The notes below the pieces were generated by a model. That model saw only the letters and a program-made list of their open reading frames with translations, did not search any database and was not told the DNA's origin. The translations under genes and the position numbers were made by a program. 64,000 nt of DNA from Gordonibacter pamelaeae. Its GTDB lineage: Bacteria > Actinomycetota > Coriobacteriia > Coriobacteriales > Eggerthellaceae. This document shows positions 16,976-25,801 of this stretch, piece after piece. The stretch lies in the NCBI RefSeq assembly GCF_042665095.1, contig NZ_JBHTBV010000001.1. One strand, given 5' to 3'. Each line of letters starts with the position of its first letter. Position 1 is the stretch's first letter.

Positions 16976-17785
16976 ATGACGAAAGTCAGCATTCAGACGC
17001 TGCTCGACGCGGGCAGCCACTTCGGCCATCAGACGCGCCGCTGGAACCCCAAGATGAAGCCCTACATCTTCGGCAGCCGCGGCGACATCTACATCATCGA
17101 TCTCAAGCAGACGCTCTACGGCCTGGACGCGGCCTACACGTTCGTGTCCGAGATCGCCCGCAAGGGCGGCACCGTGCTGTTCGTGGGCACGAAGAAGCAG
17201 GCCCAGGAGGCCGTGGCCGACGCTGCCAACAAGTGCGGCATGCCCTACGTGAACGCCCGCTGGCTCGGCGGCATGCTCACGAACTTCGTCACCATTCGCT
17301 CCCGCGTGACCCGCATGGAGGAGCTGGAGGCCATGGAGGCCGACGGCCGCATGGTGGTGCTGCCGAAGAAGGAGCAGATCCTGCTGCGCAAGGAGCTCGG
17401 CAAGCTGCAGACGAACCTCAACGGCATCCGCAACATGAAGCGCGTGCCCGACGCCATCTTCGTCATCGACACGAACCGCGAGGCCATCGCCATCCACGAG
17501 TCCCGCCGCCTGAACATCCCCGTGGTGGGCACGCTCGACACGAACTGCGACCCGGACGACGTCGATTTCGGCATCCCGGCCAACGACGACGCCATCCGCT
17601 CCGTGCGCCTGCTGGCCGACTTCGTGGCCGACGCCGTGATCGCCGGCGTGGGCGTGCCGGTCACGGCCGCCGAGATCGCTCCGGCCGACGCCGAGGCCGC
17701 CCCTGCCGCCGAGGCTCCGGCTGCCGTGGAGGCCGCCCCTGCCGAGGCCGCCCCCGAGGCTGCCGCCGCCCCTGCCGCCGAGTAG
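16976..17785 (+). CDS. rpsB: Ribosomal protein S2
   Basis: Small-subunit protein of 269 residues. The family start LLDAGSHFGHQTRRWNPKM, LFVGTKKQAQ and WLGGMLTNF are all present. The ATG at 16976 follows GGAGAGAG and gives MTKVSI; a start 12 bases earlier is possible. The last ~40 residues are an Ala/Glu/Pro-rich acidic tail beyond the usual end, a feature shared with the L31 gene in this window. It is followed by an imperfect terminator and then tsf. Confidence 0.97.
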   Translation: MTKVSIQTLLDAGSHFGHQTRRWNPKMKPYIFGSRGDIYIIDLKQTLYGLDAAYTFVSEIARKGGTVLFVGTKKQAQEAVADAANKCGMPYVNARWLGGMLTNFVTIRSRVTRMEELEAMEADGRMVVLPKKEQILLRKELGKLQTNLNGIRNMKRVPDAIFVIDTNREAIAIHESRRLNIPVVGTLDTNCDPDDVDFGIPANDDAIRSVRLLADFVADAVIAGVGVPVTAAEIAPADAEAAPAAEAPAAVEAAPAEAAPEAAAAPAAE

Positions 17786-17798
17786 GCTGCACGCGGCG

Positions 17799-17831
17799 AG
17801 CCCGTCCCGCTTTCCGCGGGAGCGGGCTTTT
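17799..17831 (+). terminator. Terminator or attenuator between rpsB and tsf
   Basis: A 12-13-bp GC stem with one bulged base (17799-17810 with 17816-17828) is followed by TTTT. It lies 13 nt after the rpsB stop. Its position before the co-directional tsf gene suggests partial termination that sets the S2 to EF-Ts ratio. Confidence 0.7.
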
Positions 17832-17925
17832 ACGAGAGAAGAGACGCGCCCTCCCCGCCGATGCGGCCCGAGGGCGCTTCCACCCCGGCACCGCGCATGC
17901 GGCGCCGTAGAGAGAAAGGAACAAC

Positions 17926-18792
17926 GTGGCTGAGATCACCGCTTCCCTGGTCAAGGAGCTCCGCGAGATGACCGGCGCCGGCATGATGGAGTGCAAGAAG
18001 GCGCTCGTCGAGGCCGAGGCCGACCTGGAAAAGGCCGTCGACGTCCTGCGCACCCGCGGCCTGGCCGCCGTTGCCAAGAAGGCCGGCCGCGCCACCAACG
18101 AGGGCACGGTCATGGCCATCGTCTCCGACGACGCCACGACGGGCGCCGTCGTGGAGCTCAACTGCGAGACCGACTTCGTGGGCATGAACGACAAGTTCAA
18201 GGCCTACGCCGAGAAGATCGCCAAGGCCGCCCTGGCCGCCAAGCCCGCCGACCTGGAGGCCTTGAAGGCCGCCGACGCCGAGGGCGAGACGGTGGAGGCC
18301 GTGGTGACCGACGCCATCCACACGCTGGGCGAGAACATCCAGCTGTCCCGCTTCGCGCTCGTCGAGGGCGGCGCCGTGTCGTCCTACATCCACGGCGGCG
18401 GCAAGATCGGCGTGCTCGTGCAGTTCGACGTGGAGGGCATCGACCCCGCGTCCGACGGCTTCAAGGCCTACGGCCGCGACATCGCCATGCAGGTGGCCGC
18501 CGCGTCCCCGGTCGCCGCGAACCGCGACGCCGTCGACCCGGCCATCGTCGAGCACGAGAAGGCCATCTACATGGCCCAGGCCGCCGAGTCCGGCAAGCCC
18601 GAGGCCATCCAGGAGAAGATGGCCACCGGCCGCCTGGAGAAGTTCTTCAAGGAGAGCACCCTCACCGAGCAGGCCTTCGTGAAGAACCCGGACCAGAGCG
18701 TGTCCGAGTACACCGACGAGGTCGCCAAGAACCTCGGCGGCACGATCGGCATCGTCGACTTCAAGCGCTTCGTGCTGGGCGAAGAGGCGTAA
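17926..18792 (+). CDS. tsf: Elongation factor Ts
   Basis: Guanine-nucleotide exchange factor for EF-Tu, 288 residues. The N-terminal UBA-like domain with LREMTGAGMMECKKAL is followed by the dimerisation/core domains with ELNCETDFV and SYIHGGGKIGVLV. The start is GTG at 17926 after AGAAAGGA. It lies downstream of rpsB in the classic order. Confidence 0.97.
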   Translation: MAEITASLVKELREMTGAGMMECKKALVEAEADLEKAVDVLRTRGLAAVAKKAGRATNEGTVMAIVSDDATTGAVVELNCETDFVGMNDKFKAYAEKIAKAALAAKPADLEALKAADAEGETVEAVVTDAIHTLGENIQLSRFALVEGGAVSSYIHGGGKIGVLVQFDVEGIDPASDGFKAYGRDIAMQVAAASPVAANRDAVDPAIVEHEKAIYMAQAAESGKPEAIQEKMATGRLEKFFKESTLTEQAFVKNPDQSVSEYTDEVAKNLGGTIGIVDFKRFVLGEEA

Positions 18793-18836
18793 GGCGCCTC
18801 ATAGCCTCGGCTCACCTGCTCTTCTGCTTTCGCTGT

Positions 18837-18862
18837 GAAGGCCCGCTTCGTGCGGGCCTTCG
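18837..18862 (+). terminator. Terminator after tsf
   Basis: A 10-bp stem GAAGGCCCGC (18837-18846) pairs with GCGGGCCTTC (18852-18861) around a TTCGT loop and is followed by GCTTTCTATAA. It lies 44 bp after the tsf stop. Confidence 0.75.
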
Positions 18863-18966
18863 CTTTCTATAATGGCTGAGTGCTGCAAACGGCGCCGAAC
18901 CGACGGCGCGTGGACGATAGACGGGCGATGCCCGGCCGCCTCCGGCCCGGGCGCGAAGGACGATCC

Positions 18967-20256
18967 ATGGCTGAAGAAATCATCATCGTGCAGGGTACGG
19001 GCGTGCTGGCCGGCGAGGTGCCCGTGTCGGGCGCGAAGAACTCGGCGCTCAAGCTCATGGCGGCTTCCCTGCTGGGGGGCGGAACCACCGCCATCCACAA
19101 CGTGCCGCTCATTTCGGATATCGCCATCATGTCCGAGGTGCTGCGCTGCCTGAACGCGCGCGTTGAGCGCGAGGGCCACACGCTCGTGGTGGACACCGGC
19201 TCCGTGGACAAGTGGGAGACCCCCTACGAGCTGGTGTCGAAGATGCGCGCGAGCATCGCCGTGCTGGGCCCGCTCATCGGGCGGTTCGGCCAGGCGCGCG
19301 TCGCCATGCCGGGCGGCTGCCAGATAGGCGCCCGCAAGATCGACATGCACCTCGTGGGGCTGGAGGCCCTGGGCGTGGAGTTCGTGGTGGACCACGGCTT
19401 TTTGGAGGCCACGACGCCGCACGGCCTGGCCGGCGCGCACGTCGTGCTGGACTTCCCCAGCGTGGGCGCCACGGAGAACCTGCTCATGGCCGCCGTGGCG
19501 GCCGAGGGCACCACCACCGTGGAGAACGCCGCGCGCGAGCCGGAGATCGTCGATCTGGCGAACATGCTGAACGCCATGGGCGCGCGCGTGTCCGGCGGCG
19601 GCTCGTCGTTCATCGAGGTGGAGGGCGTGCCCGTCGAGAGCCTGCATCCCTGCGAGCACACCACGGTGGGCGACCGCATAGAGGCTGGCACCTTCCTCAC
19701 CGGCGGCGCGCTCATGGGCGGCCCGGTGACGGTGCGCGGCATCGACCCGTCGTACCTGCGCATGGCGCTCATGAAGCTGGAGGCCATGGGCTGCGACGTG
19801 CAGGCCGGCGCCGACTGTATCACCGTGCGGCGCGAGGGGCCGCTCGCGCCCATCGACCTGCAGACGCTGCCGCACCCGGGCTTCCCGACCGACCTGCAGG
19901 CGCAGTTCATGCTGCTGGCGGCCCGCGCCGAGGGGACGTCCGTCATCACGGAGAACGTGTTCGAGAACCGCTTCATGTTCGCCAGCGAGCTCATGCGCAT
20001 GGGCGCCGACATCGTCATCGAGGACCATCATGCCCTCGTGCGCGGCGTGGACGGCCTTCAGGGCGCCGACGTGTCCTCCACCGACCTGCGTGCCGGTGCG
20101 GCGCTCGTGCTGGCGGGGGTATCGGCCGAGGGGGAGACGCGCGTGCACGACATCCGCCACATCGACCGCGGCTACGAGGACTACGTGGGCAAGCTCCGCC
20201 TGCTCGGCGCCGACGTCGAGCGCGCCGTGGCGGACGACGCGCTGCCGGCGTGCTAG
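18967..20256 (+). CDS. murA: UDP-N-acetylglucosamine 1-carboxyvinyltransferase
   Basis: First committed step of peptidoglycan precursor synthesis: transfer of enolpyruvate from PEP to UDP-GlcNAc. The 429-residue protein has the essential Lys24 in SGAKNSAL and the active-site Cys118 in MPGGCQIGARKID, so it should be fosfomycin-sensitive at the enzyme level. The later QAQFMLLAARAEGTS and ENRFMFA blocks are typical. The ATG at 18967 gives the normal N-terminus; the in-frame upstream extension is not family-like. An LCP-family gene starts 13 bp downstream. Confidence 0.96.
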   Translation: MAEEIIIVQGTGVLAGEVPVSGAKNSALKLMAASLLGGGTTAIHNVPLISDIAIMSEVLRCLNARVEREGHTLVVDTGSVDKWETPYELVSKMRASIAVLGPLIGRFGQARVAMPGGCQIGARKIDMHLVGLEALGVEFVVDHGFLEATTPHGLAGAHVVLDFPSVGATENLLMAAVAAEGTTTVENAAREPEIVDLANMLNAMGARVSGGGSSFIEVEGVPVESLHPCEHTTVGDRIEAGTFLTGGALMGGPVTVRGIDPSYLRMALMKLEAMGCDVQAGADCITVRREGPLAPIDLQTLPHPGFPTDLQAQFMLLAARAEGTSVITENVFENRFMFASELMRMGADIVIEDHHALVRGVDGLQGADVSSTDLRAGAALVLAGVSAEGETRVHDIRHIDRGYEDYVGKLRLLGADVERAVADDALPAC

Positions 20257-20268
20257 CGGGGCCGTTGC

Positions 20269-21765
20269 ATGGCTAGGCGCAAGAAGGGCTTCACCGCAGC
20301 CCAGTCCAAGCTCACGTCGCACCGCATGAGGTCGGCGATGCTCGGCACGCATGTGCCGCGGCGCATCCGCCCGGCATCGGCCCGCATGAACGCCGATGCC
20401 GTGGGCTTCTCCAGCACGCGCAAGAAGAAGCGCGCCGCGCGCGGCGTGGTGGACACGCTGCTGCCCTCCACGGCCACGCGCGAGACCTCGTCGGACTACA
20501 GCCGCCGCGTGGGGCGCCGCGACATCGCCCAGGAGCTGCAGCGCAAGGCGCGCGTCCGCCGCATCGTGGCCGCCGTCATCGCCGTCGCGGTGGTGGCCGT
20601 GGTCGCCGGCGGCGTGGGGCTGGCCACGTTCTTCGGCTCGGTGGATGGGAAGATGGGGCTGGGCGACTCCGATGCGAAGGCCGCCCTCACGGCGCCGAAA
20701 GAGGGCGCCTGGTACGCCCTGCTTGCGGCCGACCTGGGCGCCGCCACGGCCACGCAGGAGCAGGAGGGCCCCGACGCGCTCGTGCTTGCGCGCGTGGACG
20801 CTTCCTCCCGTGCGGTCGCGCTCGTCTCGATTCCGGCGAACTTGCAGGTCACGCTCAAGGATGGCAAGGTGCATCCCCTGCGCGAGGCTGCGGCGCAGGG
20901 CGATGCGGCGCTCGTGTCGGCCGTGGCCGGTTTCGCGGGCGTGGACATCGCGCACTACGCGAAGGCCGACGCGGCGGGCATCGCCTCCCTGGTGGACCAT
21001 CTGGGGGGCGTCGAGGTGGACGTGACTCAGGAGGTGGACGACCCCGCGGCGGGCGACACCTACCTGGCTCCCGGCGTGCAGACGCTCGACGGCAACGCCG
21101 CCGTCACGTTCCTGCGCGCGCGGAACTTCGCGAACGGCATCGACGACCAGGCGCAGAACCAACGCGCGTTCCTGGCGTCCCTGGCCGCGCGCATGCTCGA
21201 GGACGGCGGGGCGCTGGCGTTCGCCCTGCAGCTGGATGCCGTGGGAGGCTCGTTCAGCACCGACGTCCCGGCCGTGGACGCCCTCAAGCTGGCCGGCGCG
21301 CTGGGCGGCATCGACGCCGCGAGCGTGCAGGGCGCGCTCGTGCCCGGCTACGAGTCCACGCGCGACGGCGCGACCCGCTACGTGGCGTCGAGCGACGCGT
21401 GGGCGGGCATGATGGAGCTGGTGGACGCAGGCCAGCCGCCCGTTGTGGACGAGGATGCGTACGCGCAGGTCGACCGCGGTAGCTTCAAGCTGGAGGTGCG
21501 CAACGGCGCGGGCATTACGGGCGGGGCGGCCCAGGTGGGGGAGATCCTGGCGGCCGACGGGTTCAACGTGGCCGGCACGGGCAACGCCGACAGCTCCGAG
21601 TTCCCCGAGACGCTCGTGGTGTACGACGGCGAGGAGCACAAGGAGCAGGCCGAGGAAGTGGTGCGCGCGCTGGGCACGGGCCGCGCGATCGTGGGCGCCG
21701 GCTACTACGAGTACGAGACCGACGTGCTCGTGATCATCGGCAAGGACTGGAAGCCGGTGGCGTAG
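20269..21765 (+). CDS. LCP (LytR-CpsA-Psr) family protein with LytR C-terminal domain, atypical active site
   Basis: 498 residues: a basic cytoplasmic N-terminus (1-95, many Arg/Lys), one membrane anchor (about 98-120), a divergent LCP domain (about 140-320) and a LytR_C domain (about 400-498). LCP proteins attach teichoic-acid-like or other glycopolymers to peptidoglycan. The usual LISIPRD strand reads ALVSIPANL, so the conserved Arg-Asp is absent, and the first D-R motif is also not recognisable. The ALDGxxAxxFLRAR block is kept. The gene follows murA by 13 bp. It may have changed or lost transferase activity. Confidence 0.75.
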   Translation: MARRKKGFTAAQSKLTSHRMRSAMLGTHVPRRIRPASARMNADAVGFSSTRKKKRAARGVVDTLLPSTATRETSSDYSRRVGRRDIAQELQRKARVRRIVAAVIAVAVVAVVAGGVGLATFFGSVDGKMGLGDSDAKAALTAPKEGAWYALLAADLGAATATQEQEGPDALVLARVDASSRAVALVSIPANLQVTLKDGKVHPLREAAAQGDAALVSAVAGFAGVDIAHYAKADAAGIASLVDHLGGVEVDVTQEVDDPAAGDTYLAPGVQTLDGNAAVTFLRARNFANGIDDQAQNQRAFLASLAARMLEDGGALAFALQLDAVGGSFSTDVPAVDALKLAGALGGIDAASVQGALVPGYESTRDGATRYVASSDAWAGMMELVDAGQPPVVDEDAYAQVDRGSFKLEVRNGAGITGGAAQVGEILAADGFNVAGTGNADSSEFPETLVVYDGEEHKEQAEEVVRALGTGRAIVGAGYYEYETDVLVIIGKDWKPVA

Positions 21766-21795
21766 CCGGGGGGCCGGCCGCGGGCGGCCCCCCGG
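21766..21795 (+). terminator. GC hairpin after the LCP gene
   Basis: A perfect 10-bp stem (21766-21775 with 21786-21795) immediately after the stop codon. No T-run follows, so termination strength is uncertain. Confidence 0.5.
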
Positions 21796-21913
21796 TGACG
21801 CGGCCGGCCAGTCGGTGTCGCCCGCGTGCATTTACGCCGCCGCGCGCGTCGCGCCCGCCGCGCTATGGTAGAATCGGCACCCGAGAAACATCATTTCGAC
21901 GAAGGAGCTTTTC

Positions 21914-22150
21914 ATGGTAGACAAGAACGACGTGGCGGCGGTGCTCGAGCTCATCCGCCCCAGCCTGCAGGCCGACGGCGGCGACGTGAGGTTCGTCGAC
22001 GTGGACGAGGACGGCGTGGTGTCGGTGGAGCTGCAGGGCGCCTGCAAGGGCTGCCCCATGTCCGAGATGACGCTGGCGAACGGCGTGGAACGCATCCTGA
22101 AGGAGCGCGTGCCCGGCGTGACGAAGGTCGTCGCCGTCCACGAAGGCTAG
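21914..22150 (+). CDS. NifU C-terminal-domain Fe-S scaffold protein
   Basis: 78-residue stand-alone NFU domain. The signature LQADGGDVRFVDV and the cluster-binding CKGCPMS (Cys-x2-Cys) are intact. Such proteins carry a [4Fe-4S] cluster at a dimer interface and deliver it to target enzymes. A GAAGGAG ribosome site precedes the ATG. The cysteine-rich gene follows 17 bp later. Confidence 0.92.
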   Translation: MVDKNDVAAVLELIRPSLQADGGDVRFVDVDEDGVVSVELQGACKGCPMSEMTLANGVERILKERVPGVTKVVAVHEG

Positions 22151-22167
22151 AGCGGGGGACCGGGGCC

Positions 22168-22458
22168 ATGGCGAACTGTTGGGAGCGGCGCGGGTGCGAC
22201 GACGAGATGATGTCGCGCTGCCCGCACAACACGCCCGGCGAGCCGTGCCCGGCCGACTGCCACTACGCCGCCTGCGACCGGCCGACGCACGTGGTGGCGA
22301 CCGACTTCGCGGTGCTGCTCAACCCCGAGCGGTACTACGATGCGGCCGTGAAGGAGGTGTGCCGCTTCTGCGAGCACTTCCTGGAGCACGGCCCGGACCT
22401 TGCCGACGCGCCCGCGGACGGGTCGCGCGCCGGCAACCCGAACCGCTTCCTGCTGTAG
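22168..22458 (+). CDS. Small cysteine-rich protein of unknown function
   Basis: 96 residues with eight cysteines: Cys4, 10, 18, 27, 31, 36 in the first third, and a Cys65-x2-Cys68 pair near the C-terminus. His20, 32, 41 and 70 could also bind metal. There is no signal peptide or membrane segment, so a cytoplasmic zinc or Fe-S protein is likely. Its place directly behind the NifU-like gene hints at an Fe-S link, but no family was recognised. Confidence 0.7.
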   Translation: MANCWERRGCDDEMMSRCPHNTPGEPCPADCHYAACDRPTHVVATDFAVLLNPERYYDAAVKEVCRFCEHFLEHGPDLADAPADGSRAGNPNRFLL

Positions 22459-22546
22459 GGCGGGTCGCGGCTGCCGCTTGCGCGGCGGGACGTCGTTTCC
22501 GCCGTCCGCATGCGGCGTTTGGGGTATCATGAGCAAGGCAGGAACG

Positions 22547-22572
22547 CGCGGCCGCCCGGGAGGGCGGCCGCG
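22547..22572 (+). terminator. GC hairpin upstream of pdxS
   Basis: A perfect 11-bp stem (22547-22557 with 22562-22572) and GGGA loop, 37 bp before the pdxS start. It may end transcription from the preceding genes or structure the pdxS leader. No T-run. Confidence 0.45.
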
Positions 22573-22608
22573 TTGCACGCAGGGCCATCGATGGAAACAG
22601 GAGGAAGC

Positions 22609-23499
22609 ATGACCGAGCAGGTGCAGGGCACGCTGAAGGTGAAGACCGGGTTCGCCGAGATGATGAAGGGCGGCGTCATCATGGACGTCGTCAACCCCGA
22701 GCAGGCGAAGATAGCCGAGGATGCGGGAGCCGTGGCCGTCATGGCCCTCGAGCGCGTCCCCGCCGACATCCGCGCGCACGGCGGCGTGGCGCGCATGAGC
22801 GACCCCACCATGATCGAGGGCATCGTGGAGGCCGTGTCCATCCCCGTCATGGCGAAGTGCCGCATCGGGCATTTCGTGGAGGCGCAGGTGCTGCAGAGCC
22901 TGGGCGTGGACTTCATCGACGAGAGCGAGGTGCTCACGCCGGCCGACGACGAGTACCACGTGAACAAGTGGGACTTCGACGTGCCGTTCGTGTGCGGCGC
23001 CCGCAACCTGGGCGAGGCGCTGCGCCGCATCGCCGAGGGCGCGGCCATGATCCGCACGAAGGGCGAGCCGGGCACGGGCAACGTGGTGGAGGCCGTGCGC
23101 CACATGCGCACCGTCACCACCGACATCGCCCGCATCAAGGGCCTGCGCGACGAGCAGCTGTTCACGGCCGCGAAGGACTTGCAGGCTCCCTACGAGCTGG
23201 TGAAATGGGTGGCCGAGCACGGGTGCCTTCCCGTGGTGAACTTCTCCGCCGGCGGCATCGCCACACCCGCCGACGCGGCGCTCATGATGCAGCTGGGCTG
23301 CGACGGCGTGTTCGTGGGCAGCGGCATCTTCAAGTCGGGCAACCCGGCCAAGCGCGCCCGCGCCATCGTGGAGGCCACGACGAACTACGACGACCCCGAC
23401 ACCATCGCGCGCGTCTCGCGCGATCTGGGCGAGGCTATGGTGGGCATCGAGATCTCGGACATCCCCGAGAACGAGCTCATGGCCGGACGCGGCTGGTAG
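22609..23499 (+). CDS. pdxS: Pyridoxal 5'-phosphate synthase, synthase subunit PdxS
   Basis: TIM-barrel subunit that builds PLP from ribose 5-phosphate, glyceraldehyde 3-phosphate and ammonia. 296 residues with the family blocks GGVIMDVVN, AVMALERVPADIR, MAKCRIGHFVEAQ, DESEVLTPAD and FVCGARNLGEALRRI. Catalytic lysines lie in the VMAKCRIG and IRTKGEPGTG strands. The ATG at 22609 follows GGAGGAAGC. pdxT lies 9 bp downstream and supplies ammonia. Confidence 0.97.
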   Translation: MTEQVQGTLKVKTGFAEMMKGGVIMDVVNPEQAKIAEDAGAVAVMALERVPADIRAHGGVARMSDPTMIEGIVEAVSIPVMAKCRIGHFVEAQVLQSLGVDFIDESEVLTPADDEYHVNKWDFDVPFVCGARNLGEALRRIAEGAAMIRTKGEPGTGNVVEAVRHMRTVTTDIARIKGLRDEQLFTAAKDLQAPYELVKWVAEHGCLPVVNFSAGGIATPADAALMMQLGCDGVFVGSGIFKSGNPAKRARAIVEATTNYDDPDTIARVSRDLGEAMVGIEISDIPENELMAGRGW

Positions 23500-23508
23500 G
23501 GGCGTTTC

Positions 23509-24099
23509 GTGGCTGCGTTGCGCATCGGCGTCCTAGCCCTGCAGGGCGCCTTCCGCGAGCATCGGCGCATGCTCGACGGGCTGGGGGCCGAAACGCGGCT
23601 CGTGCGCTGGCCGGCCGAGCTGGACGGGCTGGACGGCCTCGTGATCCCGGGCGGCGAGTCCACGGCCATCGCGAAGCTGCTGGCCATCCACGGGATGTAC
23701 GGGCCCCTGCGCGACGCCTTCGCGGCCGGCATGGCCGTGTTCGGCACGTGCGCCGGCGCCATCCTCATGGCACGCGACATCGAGGGCGCGCGCCCCGACC
23801 AGGAGCCGCTCGCCCTCATGGACGTGCGCATCCGGCGCAACGCCTACGGGCGGCAGATCGACTCGTTCGAGACGGCGGTGCCGTTCGACGGGGTGGCGGG
23901 GGGCCCGGTGAAGGCCGTGTTCATCCGCGCACCCCGCTTCGCCGACCTGGGGCCGGGCGTGCGGGTGCTCGCTGTCGGCGACGGCGGCGAGCCGCTCGCC
24001 GTGCGCGAAGGGCGCGCGCTGGCCGTGGCGTTCCACCCCGAGCTCGCCGACGATGCTCGCGTGCATGCCTATTTCCTCGAAAGCGTGGCCGGCGCGTGA
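23509..24099 (+). CDS. pdxT: Pyridoxal 5'-phosphate synthase, glutaminase subunit PdxT
   Basis: Class I glutamine amidotransferase partner of PdxS, 196 residues. Signatures are GVLALQGAFREH, IPGGESTA, the nucleophile Cys in FGTCAGAIL and the His-Glu pair in AVAFHPEL. The start is GTG at 23509. With PdxS it forms the 12+12 PLP synthase complex of the DXP-independent pathway. Confidence 0.96.
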   Translation: MAALRIGVLALQGAFREHRRMLDGLGAETRLVRWPAELDGLDGLVIPGGESTAIAKLLAIHGMYGPLRDAFAAGMAVFGTCAGAILMARDIEGARPDQEPLALMDVRIRRNAYGRQIDSFETAVPFDGVAGGPVKAVFIRAPRFADLGPGVRVLAVGDGGEPLAVREGRALAVAFHPELADDARVHAYFLESVAGA

Positions 24100-24172
24100 C
24101 GTTCGGCCTCGGGGAAGTCTGCTACAATGAGGTTCGTTGGCGGACCCGGCAAGGCGAAGGAGCGTGAGGCGC

Positions 24173-24391
24173 GTGAGTCAGACGATTACCTGCCCGGCGT
24201 GCGGCGCGTCCGATCTGGACGTGTGCTGCTACGACTCCATGATGGTCGTGCGCGCGGACCTCGCCATGTTCACGTTGCGCTGCCCCTCGTGCGGCGCCAA
24301 GGTGTCCAGCATGCAGACCATACCCTCCCAGCTGCGCGACGAGGTGCGGTTCGCCGCCATCGAGGTGGGCGCGGGCATGGGCCGCGAGTAA
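24173..24391 (+). CDS. Small zinc-ribbon protein of unknown function
   Basis: 72 residues with CPACG near the N-terminus and CPSCG about 30 residues later, a four-cysteine zinc ribbon, plus a Cys-Cys pair between them. The GTG at 24173 is chosen because AAGGAG lies ten bases upstream and it trims an atypical Arg-rich extension. A TACAAT hexamer at 24123-24128 may be the -10 of its own promoter. No role can be assigned; the downstream gene is lgt. Confidence 0.65.
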   Translation: MSQTITCPACGASDLDVCCYDSMMVVRADLAMFTLRCPSCGAKVSSMQTIPSQLRDEVRFAAIEVGAGMGRE

Positions 24392-24429
24392 CGTCACGCG
24401 CCGGCTGCGCGGCGGGGCGGGCCCGCACG

Positions 24430-24447
24430 CGGCGGGTTCTCCCGCCG
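24430..24447 (+). terminator. Small hairpin between the zinc-ribbon gene and lgt
   Basis: A 7-bp stem CGGCGGG / CCCGCCG with a TTCT loop and no T-run. Weak candidate. Confidence 0.35.
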
Positions 24448-24486
24448 ACGTCGCAGCTCCGGCGATCGGCAAGGCAAAGGAATCCT

Positions 24487-25326
24487 ATGCTCAACGATAT
24501 CTACTGGAATCTCGACCCCGTCCTGTTCTCGGCGGGGCCGTTCACCGTGCGGTGGTACGGCATCGCCTACGTGGCGGGGTTCGTGTGCGCCGCCCTGCTC
24601 ATCTGGCGGCTGGCCAAGCGCTGGCGCATCCGCGTGGACGCCGACGCGCTGCTCACCATCATGTTCTGCGTCATCATCGGCGTCGTGGCGGGCGGACGGC
24701 TGGGATACGTGCTGTTCTACGGCAACGGCCTGGAGTTCTACCTGCAGAACCCGCTCGAGGTGCTCGCGTTCAACCACGGCGGCATGAGCTTCCACGGCGG
24801 GCTCGTGGGCGCGCTCCTCGCCGGCATAGCGGCGGCGAAGATGACGGGCATCCCGTACCTCACGCTGGCCGACCTGGGCTGCGTGGCGGCCCCCATCGGG
24901 CTCTTCTTCGGGCGGCTTGCGAACTTCGTGAACGGCGAGCTGTGGGGCGGTCCCACCGACCTGCCGTGGGGCGTCGTGTTCGGCGGGGCTGCGGGCACCA
25001 TGCCGCGCCATCCCTCCCAGCTCTACGAGGCGCTGCTGGAGGGCGTGCTCATCTTCGCCGTGCTGTTCATGCTCTCGCGCAGGCTCCCGCCGCGCCCGCG
25101 CGGCACGTTCCTGGGCGTGTTCCTGATTATGTACGGTTGTTGTCGGTTCGCCATCGAATTCGTGCGCCAGCCCGATGTGCAGCTAGGATATCTGTGGGGC
25201 GGTTGGCTGACCATGGGCCAGCTCCTGTCCGTCCCGCTCGTGCTCGTGGGAATCGGCGTGCTCGTTTATGCGCTTCGGATGAAGAAGCCGCAACAGGGTC
25301 TTCCGGAATTGCCACAAGGCGAGTAA
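24487..25326 (+). CDS. lgt: Prolipoprotein diacylglyceryl transferase
   Basis: Integral membrane enzyme that adds diacylglycerol to the lipobox cysteine of prelipoproteins. 279 residues with about seven membrane segments. The family signature GRLANFVNGELWG is exact, the HGGMSFHGGL loop holds the essential His, and the C-terminal CCRFAIEFVRQPD block is typical. Lipoproteins that need it are encoded at 29176 and 54227. The ATG at 24487 follows AAGGAATCC. Confidence 0.96.
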   Translation: MLNDIYWNLDPVLFSAGPFTVRWYGIAYVAGFVCAALLIWRLAKRWRIRVDADALLTIMFCVIIGVVAGGRLGYVLFYGNGLEFYLQNPLEVLAFNHGGMSFHGGLVGALLAGIAAAKMTGIPYLTLADLGCVAAPIGLFFGRLANFVNGELWGGPTDLPWGVVFGGAAGTMPRHPSQLYEALLEGVLIFAVLFMLSRRLPPRPRGTFLGVFLIMYGCCRFAIEFVRQPDVQLGYLWGGWLTMGQLLSVPLVLVGIGVLVYALRMKKPQQGLPELPQGE

Positions 25327-25417
25327 CATATAAGGCGTGCCATCAAGGAGCGAACCTGAAGCCCGGACGGGCCCCGCGCAGGCGGCGGCTGCGGTCGGGA
25401 ACGACCTCGAAGGGGGA

Positions 25418-25801
25418 ACCATGGAGCTCAAATTCTACCATTGCCGCCATTGCGGGAACATCGCCGTCAAGCCGTTCGACTCCGGCGTGCCGCTGGTATG
25501 CTGCGGCGAGCAGATGGAGGAGCTTGTCGCCAACACCACCGATGCCGCGCTCGAGAAGCACGTGCCCAACGTGAAGGTGGACGGCTCGAACGTCCACGTC
25601 CAGGTGGGCAGCACGCTGCACCCCATGACGCCGGAGCACTACATCACGTTCGTGTGCCTGCAGACGAAGAACGGCTACCAGTTCGTGCAGCTCACGCCGG
25701 AGGACGCCCCCGTGGCCGACTTCGCCGTGGCCGAGGGCGACGAGCCGGTGAAGGTGTACGAGTACTGCAACATCCACGGCCTGTGGGCAGCCGAGCTCTA
25801 G
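25418..25801 (+). CDS. dfx: Desulfoferrodoxin (superoxide reductase with N-terminal rubredoxin-like iron centre)
   Basis: 127 residues. The N-terminal desulforedoxin-type Fe(Cys)4 site has Cys8, Cys11, Cys27 and Cys28 (CRHCG..VCCGE). The superoxide reductase centre follows, with His in EKHVP, VGSTLHPM and PEHYITF, and the final Cys-x2-His in YCNIHG. It reduces superoxide to peroxide without making oxygen, as expected in a strict anaerobe. Its likely electron donors are rubredoxin-type proteins; one is encoded at 34572. Confidence 0.95.
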   Translation, partial: TMELKFYHCRHCGNIAVKPFDSGVPLVCCGEQMEELVANTTDAALEKHVPNVKVDGSNVHVQVGSTLHPMTPEHYITFVCLQTKNGYQFVQLTPEDAPVADFAVAEGDEPVKVYEYCNIHGLWAAEL

